Shown here one piece after another: positions 1 to 8,938 of a DNA stretch of 64,000 bases (position 1 is the stretch's first letter; every line of letters starts with the position of its first letter). Made by a program: the position numbers and the translations under genes. Location of the stretch: assembly GCA_033239525.1 (NCBI GenBank), contig BSYO01000033.1:13922901-13986900 (forward strand), read 5' to 3'. Source of the stretch: Nepenthes gracilis (lineage: Eukaryota; Streptophyta; Magnoliopsida; Caryophyllales; Nepenthaceae). Under the pieces are notes generated by a model. That model did not search any database. It saw nothing but the letters and a program-made list of their open reading frames with translations, and had not been told where the DNA came from.

Positions 1-435
1 GATTTCTAAGGTTACCTAAACAGGCAGGTCAACCAACTCCATTTCAGACACAGCAGGTGTTCTGTGTTGCCCTTAATGAGACGGTCAACAAGTCCTTCCA
101 AATAGACCGGTCAACATCATATTGACCGTCTTCACAGTTGTCTTGAGAATCCTCAGCAGAAACGGTCAACTTGAACCTTCAGACTGTCAACTATATTGTC
201 CGTCCGTTGACCGGTCGTTGACCGTCCGTTGACTAACCGTTGACCATCAATGATGTTGATCGGAACTTCTTCACAGGAGAGATTTCCAACATATTTCCCT
301 AGAGACTATAGATAATTTCTTGATTACCATTACAATATCCTAAAATATGATAGAGAATATTACCCATTAAATAATTCTTAGTCTAATTTCTTAATTATTT
401 TTTAAAATTCTTGTAAAAACTCTATACTTTTTTTT
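1..435. other. TTGAC-rich non-coding fragment
   Basis: No gene is visible. The first ~260 bases hold a dense series of TTGAC or GTCAA cores on both strands (near 28, 84, 109, 121, 164, 208, 219, 230 and 239), the same motif that fills the Tat LTRs further on. This is probably a piece of another Tat-type LTR or leader, but it has no recognisable terminus. After ~280 it becomes AT-rich with no further structure. Confidence 0.5.
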
Positions 436-481
436 TTAGTTTTTCTTAATTATTTCAACTCCGAAAGAAAATAGTCGTAGT

Positions 482-754
482 TCATAACATATTGCAAAAT
501 TTTGAAACATCTTCCATAAACTGATTTTTTTTCCATAAGAATTGGAGTCATAACAAATTTCAAAGCTTAAACATATATATATATATATATATATATATAC
601 AAAATTTTGAAACATCATCCATAAACTGATTTTTCTTCCATAAGAATTGAAGTCATAACAAATTTCAAAGCTTAAACATATATATATATATATACAAAAT
701 TTTGAAACATCATCCATAAACTGATTTTTCTTCCATAAGAATTGGAGTCATAAC
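482..754. repeat. AT-rich tandem array, left part
   Basis: About two and a half copies of a ~105-bp unit. Each has a conserved block (AAATTTCAAAGCTTAAAC, then an AT dinucleotide run, then ACAAAATTTTGAAACATC and a block ending in GGAGTCATAAC). The same unit resumes at 23,012, so the array was split by the 22-kb insertion. The AT run varies in length between units. Short peptides readable through it are repeat artefacts. Confidence 0.9.
750..754. other. Target-site duplication, left copy (ATAAC)
   Basis: ATAAC lies directly before the TG that opens LTR L1. The same five bases lie at 23,012-23,016, directly after the end of LTR L4. In uninterrupted array units the sequence reads straight through one ATAAC, so the two copies are a 5-bp duplication of the kind left by LTR-retrotransposon integration. 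Confidence 0.85.
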
Positions 755-1039
755 TGTTACGTCTCGGGTCCGTGGTTGCCGTACTGATTAGAGAGCCTTC
801 AGATTCCCTAGCATGCGATGGCGTCAGGAGAAGGGTCCGGTCTCCGTCTCTTTGAACCTAGACCTGCACAACACAAACAACAAACAAGAGGTCAGAGGCC
901 GACGGGGGGTTGTCCCCCGTCGACACTCCGACGCTCAAGTCAGATATCTTCCGCAATAAACGGAGGAATGCATGCATAAGATGCGAGAATGAGGGGAGTG
1001 TGAGAGGGATGTGATTAGAGGCTTAGCTCCATGAATGCG

Positions 1040-1400
1040 CCCGGCAGAGGGGCGGCTTACCTGTATGCCCGCGGAGGGTGACTTGGAGTGCGCCCGGCAG
1101 AGGGGTGGCTTATAGTTGTGCCCGCGAAGGGCTGCTTCGAGATGTGCCCGTAGAGGGGCGGCTTAAAGGTGCGCCCGTGGAGGGCGGCTTATAGGTGCGC
1201 CCGCAGAGGGGCGGCTTAGAGGTGCGCCCGCGAAGGGTGGCTTATAGGTGCGCCCGCAGAGGGGCGGCTTATAGGTGCCCCCGTAGAGGGGAGGCTTATA
1301 GGTGCCCCTGCAGAGGGGCGGCTTATAGGTGCGACCACGGAGGGCGGCTTGGAGTGCGCCCGGCAAAGGGGCGGCTTATAATTGCGCCCACGGAGGGCGA
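1040..1400. repeat. GC-rich minisatellite, ~27-bp unit
   Basis: About a dozen diverged copies of a unit built on GTGCGCCCGCAGAGGGGCGG plus CTTATA. It lies inside LTR L1. Arginine-rich or proline-rich peptides read through it on either strand but are products of the repeat. A faint relative (GCGGCTT in a similar context) appears in LTR K near 26,540. Confidence 0.85.
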
Positions 1401-1499
1401 CTTTAAGAAGAAGAACTAAATGAAACTAGTAAGTAAACATTCTTGTTACCTGAGCGGAGGACCAACTCTTGGACCACGAGCTCTTGGCTATGGGATAGA

Positions 1500-1940
1500 G
1501 GGATCGTGACTCCAAGACAGAGGGTTGAAGGCCTCATGGTTGGCGGAGGGCTGAGGGCCTCCGAATGGTGGAGGGTTTATGGCCTCCGGACGAGAGGAGG
1601 GCTGAGGGCCTCCAGGTGGCGAAGGGCCAAAGGCCTCTGTGCCTCCAGGATGGAGGACTGAGGGCCTCCGTGCCGGCCAAGGGCCGAGGGCCTCCGAATT
1701 GTAGGAGGGTCGTGGGCCTCCGTGCCTCCTAGAAGAAGGAGAGCTCTATGCCTCCTGGATGGAGGATTAAGGGCCTCTAGACAGTAGGAGGGCCGAGGGC
1801 CTCGTGGTGGCAGAGGGCTGAGGGCCTCCGGACTATAGGAGGGCCCAGGACCTCTTGGCAACAGAGGGTTGAGGGCCTCAAACGGGCGGAGAGCCAAGGG
1901 GCCTCCTGGATGAGAGGAGAGTCGGAGATCTCCTAACTGC
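1500..1940. repeat. Irregular GAGGGCCTCC minisatellite
   Basis: Repeated GAGGGCCTCC/G cores at ~20-40 bp spacing, still within LTR L1. GGGCCTCC and GGAGG are partly self-complementary, so the stretch could form many small hairpins in RNA. No gene is seen. Confidence 0.75.
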
Positions 1941-2171
1941 CAGCTTGCTCTCATTGGAGATCGGTTAGCAACGACTATGCCATTCTCCGAGCTTTATGGA
2001 GCTTTTTCGAGCTTCTCCAACTTGTCCTTCAATGCTTGAGGATGCTTGTTTTTATAGTGGAGTTTGCAGATGTATTGTTTCTCAAAAAGCAATGTGGGAC
2101 TTTTAATTTGAAGTTGGATTGTGGGCTTGCTGCGGACCTGGCCAATTGGCCCAGGGTTAGTGGACCCATCA

Positions 2172-2650
2172 CTAGCCCCCCATGCTGGTGGCCAGAAGTC
2201 TGGGCTCCAGCATGTCCATGATGGGATGCCTTTCCTTGCTTTGAGGATCTCGTGGGAATAAAAACGTGAAAGAACGTGAAGGAGAGTTTGGCCGAATTGC
2301 GGACGAAAAACGTCCAGTTTGGTTAATTCTCGAGTACTGGTCAATTGAGTACCGACCGACCGTCCAGTAAATTCGGTGTGCGAATTGTTGACCGCCCCGG
2401 TCAATTCCGGGAGTGTCTTGTGTGGGCACTTGCCGGTTTGCCTGACAGAGTACGGCACGTGTCTCCCCTTTGGTTGGGCGGAGATCCTGGTCATATTGTC
2501 CTCTTGACCTGGATTCACTGACCGAAAAGTTTGGCCTTGGAGAATGGAAGGAACCAGATTGATGGTTGACCAACTTGGTTGACCACATCACTTGACCCGG
2601 AGAGCGAAATAGAGCCGTAAATATGGTTGTCAGATTTCATTGACCAATGC
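2172..2650 (+). promoter_or_regulatory. Polypurine tract (minus) and orphan aORF-type promoter region
   Basis: 2,172-2,181 is the polypurine tract of a minus-sense element (GGGGGGCTAG on the minus strand). The following DNA matches the region upstream of the aORFs elsewhere: a conserved stretch after the tract, TTGAC motifs near 2,340-2,400, a G-box (GGCACGTGTC at about 2,455) and the CTTTGGTTGGG stretch that follows it. The matching aORF itself is missing, replaced by the 66-bp repeat and a plus-strand gag. Confidence 0.6.
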
Positions 2651-3190
2651 GCTCAAATCCGAAGAGCAGTGCGGAGTCAAAAAAGCTGGCTGACCGGATC
2701 TGGTAACCAAAGTGCTTTGTTGATCGGAAAAGTTGACCGGCAAAGTACTCAAATCCGGAGAGCAGTTCTGAGCCGGAAATCTTTGTTGACCGGAAAAGTT
2801 GACCGGTGAAGTGCTCAAATCTAGAGAGCAGTTCTAAGCCGAAAATCTTTGTTGGCCGGAAAAGTTGACCGGTGAAGTGCTCAAATCCGGATAGCAGTTC
2901 TGAGCCGAAAATCTTTGTTGACCGAAAAAGTTGACCGGGGAAGTGCTCAAATACGGAGAGCAGTTCTGAGCCGAAAATCTTTGTTGACCGAAAAAGTTGA
3001 CCGGTGAAGTGCTCAAATTCGGAGAGCAGTTCTGAGCCGAAAATCTTTGTTGACCGGAAAAGTTGACCGGGGAAGTGCTCAAATCCGGAGAGCAGTTCTG
3101 AGCCGAAAATCTTTGTTGACCGGAAAAGTTGACCTATGAAGTGCTCAAATCCGGAGAGCAGTTCTGAGCCGGAAATCTTTATTAACCGGA
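2651..3190. repeat. 66-bp tandem repeat with paired TTGACCGG motifs
   Basis: About eight units begin near 2,651, 2,747, 2,812, 2,878, 2,944, 3,010, 3,076 and 3,142. Most units contain TTGACCGG(A)AAAAG followed by TTGACCGG, so two W-box cores in direct orientation 13 bp apart. The array ends ~40 bp before the gag start and occupies the place where a 5' leader would be. No LTR end or primer site is visible between it and gag. Confidence 0.9.
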
Positions 3191-3232
3191 AAACAATTCG
3201 GTGTTCTCTCTCTGTCACCTTCTGCTTCAACA

Positions 3233-4697
3233 ATGGTGAACACGAGAGCACAGGCTAGCGACCCCGCTAGAGATGCTGCTAACCCCGACCAGGACCATGC
3301 TGCTGATGTCCGGGTCAACGGGGCCACAGGCGAAGTTCCACCGCCTTACATTCAACAACTGGTGGAGCAGATGCAGGCCAACAATCGCCTGCTCCAACTG
3401 CTTTGTGCGCAGAAAGAACAACAACAACAAGCGGCTCCACCAACAGTCATTCCCACTCCTGCCACCAAAAAAGGTGGCGAGAGGAAGAAGAAGCCGACAA
3501 AGAGGCCCGAAAAAGTTGGAAACAATCTGGCTCCAGCGTCCTCCCACGTTCCTGGCCAGAACAGGCCAATGGAACGCTCCGGGAGTACGTGTCCAACAGA
3601 GAGCCCAGAAAGGAGAAATCCTCGATACTCTCAGGCGGAAGACCGGCACACAATCGGGAGAGAAGCCGGGATCGCCAGATCCACGGGAGGCGGCCGGACG
3701 GGCCGCCGAGCCTCTTTGGGACAAGACGGAGTTGAGGAATTTCCTCAACTCCAAGCGATCAGCAAACGCCACTCACGCCGATCCGCGAGTGGACCAAATC
3801 TGGAACCACGTGTTCCAGAATGACGAGCGCGCCGTCCACTGCCGTCCAAGTTTCAAATGCCGTCCCTTGACTTATACAATGGGGACAGTGAATCCGGTTG
3901 ACCACCTGGATCACTTCCGCACCCATCTAAGTCTACAAGGGCTAGAAGACTCTACGATGTGCCGCTACTTCCCGCTCACACTGAAGGGAGACGCTAGAAT
4001 CTGGTTTCATCATCTCCCTATAGGCACTATCAGCAGTTTCTGTGAACTCACGGATCTCTTCTTGGCTCAGTACGCTTCGAGCCGACGGGAAGAGAAGCAG
4101 CTGTGGCATCTCTCTCACATAAAGCAGAAACCGGGAGAGAACCCACAGCGCTTCCAGGATCGATTCGTGGCTGAGGCCAGAAGGATTCCCAGGATTACTG
4201 AGGAGATGAAGTTGGACAGCTTCATCTCAGCACTAACTTACGGAGATTTCTTTAAACACCTGGCACACAAGAACCCTTAGACTTTCCGTGAGGCAGAATC
4301 CATTACCAGGGCCTACGCTGCTGTAGAAGAGGCCAACGAGGCAAAACGTCCAGAATGGAAGGATCAGCCTCGGCCAATCCCTGGAGAAGGAAAAAGAAAG
4401 TTCGCGGGCGGAGAACACCCCTGCCAGAAACAGCGCCGGACTGGGCCCTCAGAACGCAGAGACTTTGGGCCCACCACTTTCACACCCTTGACAGACACAC
4501 GTTCCAATGTTCTAATGCAGATCCGTGGAGAAAAGTTTTTGAAGTGGCCAAAGACACTGAAAAAAGACGCTGGAAATCAGTCTAAGTACTGTGACTTCCA
4601 CCTCTCTGTTGGCCACTCAACCGAAGACTGTAAAACGCTGCAGAGGGAAATCGAAGACCTGATTCGCAGAGGACACCGAAAAGGCCAAGCAAATTAA
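3233..4697 (+). pseudogene. gag: Tat gag (element A), broken
   Basis: Gag is the capsid/nucleocapsid polyprotein of an LTR retrotransposon. It opens MVNTRAQAS, the same start as gag of element C (minus strand, 63,688). Then come a Q-rich and basic linker and the retrotransposon capsid domain around GDARIWFHHLP and FLAQYASSRREE (about 3,990-4,090). A degenerate knuckle-like motif (CDFHLSVGHSTEDC, about 4,590-4,630) is near the end. The reading frame changes around 3,690-3,720, and an in-frame TAG lies at 4,278-4,280. After the knuckle the frame runs into sequence that belongs just before integrase, so PR, RT and RNase H are absent. It cannot make a full Gag. Start chosen from identity with copy C. 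Confidence 0.85.
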
Positions 4698-5604
4698 AAG
4701 GACAGCTGGCTAGTACACAGTAGTTGATGGGCGACTGTATCGCCACGGATTCTCAACTCCGTATCTCCGCTGTCTATCTCCCGAGGAGGCTGACTACGCA
4801 CTGGGCGAAGTTCACCTCGGGATCTGTGGATCACACGTAGGCGGGGAAAACCTGGCCTTCAAAATTATGCGGCAGGGCTACTATTGGCCCTCGATGAAAA
4901 AGGACGCACTTGAGTTTGTAAAGAAGTGTGAGAGTTGCCAGCTTCATGACAACCTTCATCACCAGCCGTCCGCTGACGACCAAGTCCCTTTAGGCTCCGT
5001 GGCCCTTCGCGCAATGGGGGCTTGACATTCTCGGCCCATTTCCCATTGCCACGGGGCAAAGGAAGTTTATCATAGCGGGCATCGACTACTTCACTAAGTG
5101 GGTCGAGGCTGCCCCGCTTGCAAAGATCACAGAACACAATGCTCTGGAGTTCATTCGCCAAAGCATTGTCTGCAGATTTGGCGTCCCAGAGGTCGTGGTG
5201 GCTGACAACGGGACCTAATTTTTGGGAAAACGCTTCACCAAGTATTGCACCAGCCTTGGAATCAAGCTGGTCCACACTTGATGGCATACCCTGTGCCACG
5301 GGCGGTGGAGGTCACAAACCGTACACTACTCCACGGGTTAAAGACTAAGTTGGAGGACGCTGGGGTTGCCCGGTACTATAATAAAAAGGTGAAAGCCCGG
5401 CAATTCGACGTTGGGGACCTGGTCCTACGAGGCATCGAGGCCATAGGCAAGCTGGTCGACCGAAACAAACTCTCTCCCAACTAGGAGGGACCTTTTCTTG
5501 TCTCCGCCGTCCTGCGCAACGGAGCATGCAAACTCCGGGAACCAGACGGAAAGTTGGTCCCACGAACGTGGAACACAACCCACCTGAAGCGTTACTTCAA
5601 ATAA
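4698..5604 (+). pseudogene. Tat integrase remnant (element A)
   Basis: Integrase inserts the cDNA copy. Visible parts in order: a pre-integrase stretch (VDGRLYR, then YLRCLSPEEADYAL), the H-H-C-C zinc region (HLGICGSHVGG then KKCESCQLH, about 4,815-4,950), broken catalytic-core fragments, VEVTNRTLLHGLKTKLEDAG (about 5,307-5,366), and the C-terminal KVKARQFDVGDLVLRG. It ends at HLKRYFK near 5,604. Several frameshifts and stops occur. A deletion joins LKTKLEDAG directly to VARYYNKKV, removing about 80 residues present in copy C. Clearly non-functional. Confidence 0.85.
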
Positions 5605-5797
5605 GAGGCCCAAGTACGTACTAACCTGTCTATGTGCATTCATTTGCATGATTGTGTAATTGAGTAAAATAAGAGGTTTACTTAGCATATAGGATCCTAG
5701 GTCTTGCATATATAAACTGCGTTTACCTTACGGTGTATCTATCCACCGGACCTCGCCCCTAAAGTGGGAGGGTCTTCACCCTCTCGTTAAACCCTAG
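5605..5797. other. 3' non-coding region after pol (element A)
   Basis: No gene. The region is the mirror of about 15,500-15,672 in the B half, including the matching stretch that contains a CTAGGATCCTATATGC-type sequence. It leads into the 36-bp minisatellite. Confidence 0.6.
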
Positions 5798-6040
5798 TCA
5801 TCTAGGTGGCTCAAAAAGTGGTCTGAAACCCTGGTCATCCAGGTGGGCCATGAGCGGTCTTAAACCCTGGTCATCTAGGTGGGCCATGAGCGGTCTGAAA
5901 CCCTGGTCATCCAGGTGGCCCATGAGCGGTCTAAAACCTTGGTCATCCAAGTGGCCCATGAGCGGTCTGAAACCTCGGTCATCTGAGCGGCCCAATAGCG
6001 GTCGTACTAAACCTTGGTCATCCAAGTTGCCCGTAGCGGT
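5798..6040. repeat. 36-bp minisatellite of the Tat 3' region (copy A)
   Basis: About seven units built on CCCTGGTCATCCAGGTGGGC plus CATGAGCGGTCTGAAA. The inverted copy is at 15,240-15,500 and a diverged one at 55,670-55,880. All three lie between the end of integrase and the end of the aORF, so the array is a fixed part of this Tat family. The 36-bp unit equals 12 codons and gives a repeating HLDDQGFRPLMG-type peptide on one strand, but no conserved start or context supports translation. Confidence 0.9.
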
Positions 6041-6561
6041 CTAAAAACCTTAGGGGGCAAGAATGGCACACGCGACGACCTCTTTTCGGGGAGCAACAAC
6101 GTCAGTCAACGACGGTCGAAGGGAGAAATATTTCTTCTCCAACATTGGCAGCCCAAGTCTTCACTGAACGGCACCACTGTGGTTATTATTACAAACCTTT
6201 GCTCGACTTAAGGATCTCACTCCTTAGGCAACCAGCCAACCAGGTTGGCTACCCCACGCGCTAACCTTCTCGACGAAAGGATTGGGTGATTAAGCAATAT
6301 CGAGAAGCGCTCCTTCTCCAACGCTGACTGCCCGAGTTTCCACTTGGACAGCACCGCAGGATTGGTTAATGCAACCACCTGCCAAGCCTGGGGGCTCAGC
6401 TCCTTAGGCGACCAAGTAATGGCCGCCCAATGCAACAATATAAACATACACAAAGAAATAAGAAAACAATGGACATCGAACTGGAAAGGACCTCTATTTT
6501 ATTGCCCACAAAGTGTATTACAATTCACATAAGGTTTAAAAAAAAAAAGAAGTACAAAAGG
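6041..6561 (-). terminator. aORF A downstream region with polyadenylation signal
   Basis: This is the convergent space between integrase A and aORF A. On the minus strand an AATAAA lies at about 6,495-6,500, roughly 65 bp past the aORF stop, in the same context as the AATAAA after copies B and C. The rest matches 14,850-15,240 in inverted orientation. No other gene is seen. Confidence 0.6.
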
Positions 6562-8367
6562 CTACAAGGCTGGCGGACCACCCTGGTTATCTCGGGGCTT
6601 TCCCTGCAGGTCTTCCTTACGCTGCGCTGCGCGGTTTCTTTGGTTAATAAACTCTACTGGGAAGTCAGGAACGACCAACCGCGTGACGTGGCGTCCAATG
6701 TTGAGCCCATCCAACAGCTGGGCGTGTAGTGCGCCCCCGACCTCATGGAGGCTCATCCGAGTAGCCAGCTCACTCTCTACGGCGGCGGCACGATCTACGA
6801 GGCATTTGTTGCTCGCTTTCATTCGGTCATCCTCCTCCTTTAAGTGAGCAACCTCCGCCTTTAGCTCAGGAACCTCCGCCTTCAGCTTGGCGTTCTCTGT
6901 CTCCACGCCCGCCATGACAGCCTCAAGAGCAGCTGTCTGCTCACGGAGCTCTCCTCCTGTAAGGCGGCCAGCTTGGCATCTAGCAAGGCTATCTCAGCCT
7001 CCCAGTCTGCAATGATGCGTTCGCGCTGTTCCATTTCCCGGGAGATAGCTGAGGCCAATCTTCTTAGCTGCACAGGACCAAAGCAAAATGTGAGCTTGTA
7101 AACATAAGGAAGAAAGAAGTACGAGGGAGCCAATGTAGAATACATACCTCATAAGTCTTCCTGTAGGGCCTCGTAGGCCTGGCCCAGCTGGTGGTGGAAT
7201 CGGAGATGATGAGCCGGGAGCACCCCCCTGCGCTGAACACGCCGCTGCCTCATCCAAAATATGATCCAAAAGATCATCATCATCAGCGGCAGCGGCGGGC
7301 TCCTCTCTTGCAGCCTCGGGGGCATCCGCTAGTTTCCTACCCCTGGCAGCCCTTGGAGCAGCAGCTGGTGAATTGGCTCTCGACGACGGCTCTACAATAT
7401 AAACGTGTGAACCCTCGGGCACGTCGCGAGCTGGCTCCTCTGCAGATCCCATCCAGGCGGCGTCTAGAATCAACTTCCCCGCAGGCTGGGCCAGAATAAC
7501 CCCTCCGGCATCCACCGGCTTATCCTCAATGGACCTCTCCGCTCCAGAAGTGCTGCCGGGTCTGCCGCAGATCCCGGCAGCCACGAGATCAATCTGTGAA
7601 GAGGAAGATGAGGGTGTAGAAGTCACCCTCTCAGTAGCCTCCTCCGAGGACCTTGGTCGAATGATCAATTTCTTTGAGACCTCAGGACTCACCATTTTAA
7701 TCGGATGGTGCGGCTTCTGAACCGGTGACGGCGGTCCCCATTTTGCCTTCTTGGTCTCCGCACGGGAAACCAAGAAGTCTCTCTTGAATTCATCGGGATT
7801 GTCCCGTATGGCCTTGCTCAGCCATGCATGGGCAAAGGTCTCCGTCGCGGACGGTGTACCAAGGTACACCTCTGGAACCTTGCCCCAGTTCCGCGCAACG
7901 GGCCACTTCTCTCCCACCTTTATAAAGAAGAACCGGTTTTTTCAGTTCTTTAGGGAGTCGTGAATGGCCTTGTTTATTTTTATCCCCATACGGGGGCTGA
8001 GTGAAATCCACTCTGCCCCCTGGGCCACTTTGAATATAACCTTAAGGCCAGACATCCTAAACTTCTGGCCGAGCTTCCGGGCGAAAATGCATAAAGTATA
8101 AATATACCTCACCGCATTGGTATGAAGCTGGGCGATGGGTACTTGTAGGGCTGTCATGATCGACTCAAACTCCTCCGGCAATGGCAGGCGGAGGCTGCTC
8201 CTCAAATGAGCCTCATAAAAAGTAATATAGCCCTCCAGTGGACAAAAGGCTTTGTCGTCCTTGCCTGGGACCTTCCAGGCCATCTTTTTAGGGATGTTGA
8301 ACTCGACGCACAAAACCTTAATGTCATTCTCTCACAAATCGGATGGAAAATCCGCCACGGAAGCCAT
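6562..8367 (-). pseudogene. Tat antisense accessory gene (aORF), copy A
   Basis: This resembles the plant 'putative gypsy type transposon' family (PF04195), whose function is unknown. Exon 1 (8,367-7,148) opens MASVADFPSDL and carries the conserved N-terminal block (VEFNIPKKMAWKVPG, YITFYEAHLRS, VPIAQLHTNAVRYIYTLCIF), then FLVSRAETKKAKWGPP and an acidic, Ala/Pro-rich linker. A short intron follows (about 7,147-7,068; GT at the 5' end, GTGCAG at the 3' end). Exon 2 (7,067-6,562) is a coiled coil rich in K/E/A heptads ending near FINQRNRAAQRK. It runs opposite to gag-pol. Damage is light: a TGA at codon 12, a stop at SLKN, and a one-base deletion before the donor. Least damaged of the three copies. 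Confidence 0.75.
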
Positions 8368-8938
8368 GATCAGAAGAGCTTTAGGATTTTTGAAGGCACT
8401 TAGCTAAGAAACGAGAACAGAGAAGACGACGGTTTAAAGGCGTAATTGATTTCAAAATACGGAAGGAAAACTTAAGCGCCAAGCATGCAAAGGACACCGT
8501 CCGTCCTGCCATGCGTCACCTCCTCATTCGACCCTGCAAAAGGACGGATCTCTGGCGCATTTATGACTCGGATCTCCTCCCAACCAAAGGAAGACACGTG
8601 TCGTTTTCTGCCTTGCAGTTCGGCCAAAAGTTGACAAAAATCATTCCCAGAATTGGCCAAAGACAATCAACAATTCTGGTACTCCGGAATTGACCAGGAC
8701 GGTCAACAATTCTGGTACTCCGGAATTGACCAGGATGGTCAACAATTCTGGTACTCCAGAATTGACCAGAGCGGTCAACAATTTTGGTACTCTGGAATTG
8801 GCCAGAAACGGTCAACAATTCCGGTCAAGCCCTCCTTCACGCTTTTATAAATTTCCACATGATTCTCAAAACAAGAAAAAACGTCACATCATGAACATAC
8901 TGGAGGCCAGAAATCTGACCACCAGCATGGGGGGCTAG
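8368..8938 (-). promoter_or_regulatory. aORF A upstream region and polypurine tract
   Basis: Read on the minus strand toward aORF A: a polypurine tract of the plus-sense element (GGGGGGCTAG, plus strand, 8,929-8,938), a TATA-like TATAAAAG at about 8,843-8,852, the 36-bp TTGACC array, and a palindromic G-box (GACACGTGTC, 8,593-8,602). The same order is found before copy B. That these control aORF transcription is inferred from position and conservation. Confidence 0.55.
8665..8825. repeat. 36-bp inverted W-box repeat (copy A)
   Basis: About four units. Each unit is an imperfect hairpin: GGTCAACAATTCTGG, TACT, then CCGGAATTGACC. So each carries a TTGACC core at both ends, facing opposite ways. 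The mirrored copy is at about 12,395-12,530. Confidence 0.85.

Larger units (their letters stand above)
755..2171 (-). repeat. Tat LTR L1 (minus sense)
   Basis: The LTR opens TGTTACG at 755 and closes CCCATCA at 2,171, followed by CTAGCCCCCC, the complement of a polypurine tract. This fixes its sense as minus (U3 at 2,171, U5 at 755). A conserved 20-base U5 motif lies at 924-943 (read on the minus strand CTGACTTGAGCGTCGGAGTG). It is longer and more GC-rich than the other Tat LTRs because of two internal minisatellites. No primer site lies outside its U5 end; instead the array follows directly. Confidence 0.8.

Noticed and set aside
436..717. 93-codon minus-strand frame rich in I/Y/C
   Set aside because: It reads through AT dinucleotide runs of the tandem array and repeats with the array unit.
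1195..1419. Arg/Gly-rich open frame
   Set aside because: It is produced by the 27-bp GC-rich minisatellite. Both strands are open and there is no homology.
5798..6040. Possible small protein with HLDDQGFRPLMG repeats
   Set aside because: A 36-bp unit is divisible by three, so an open frame is expected by chance. No promoter, start context or conserved flanks.
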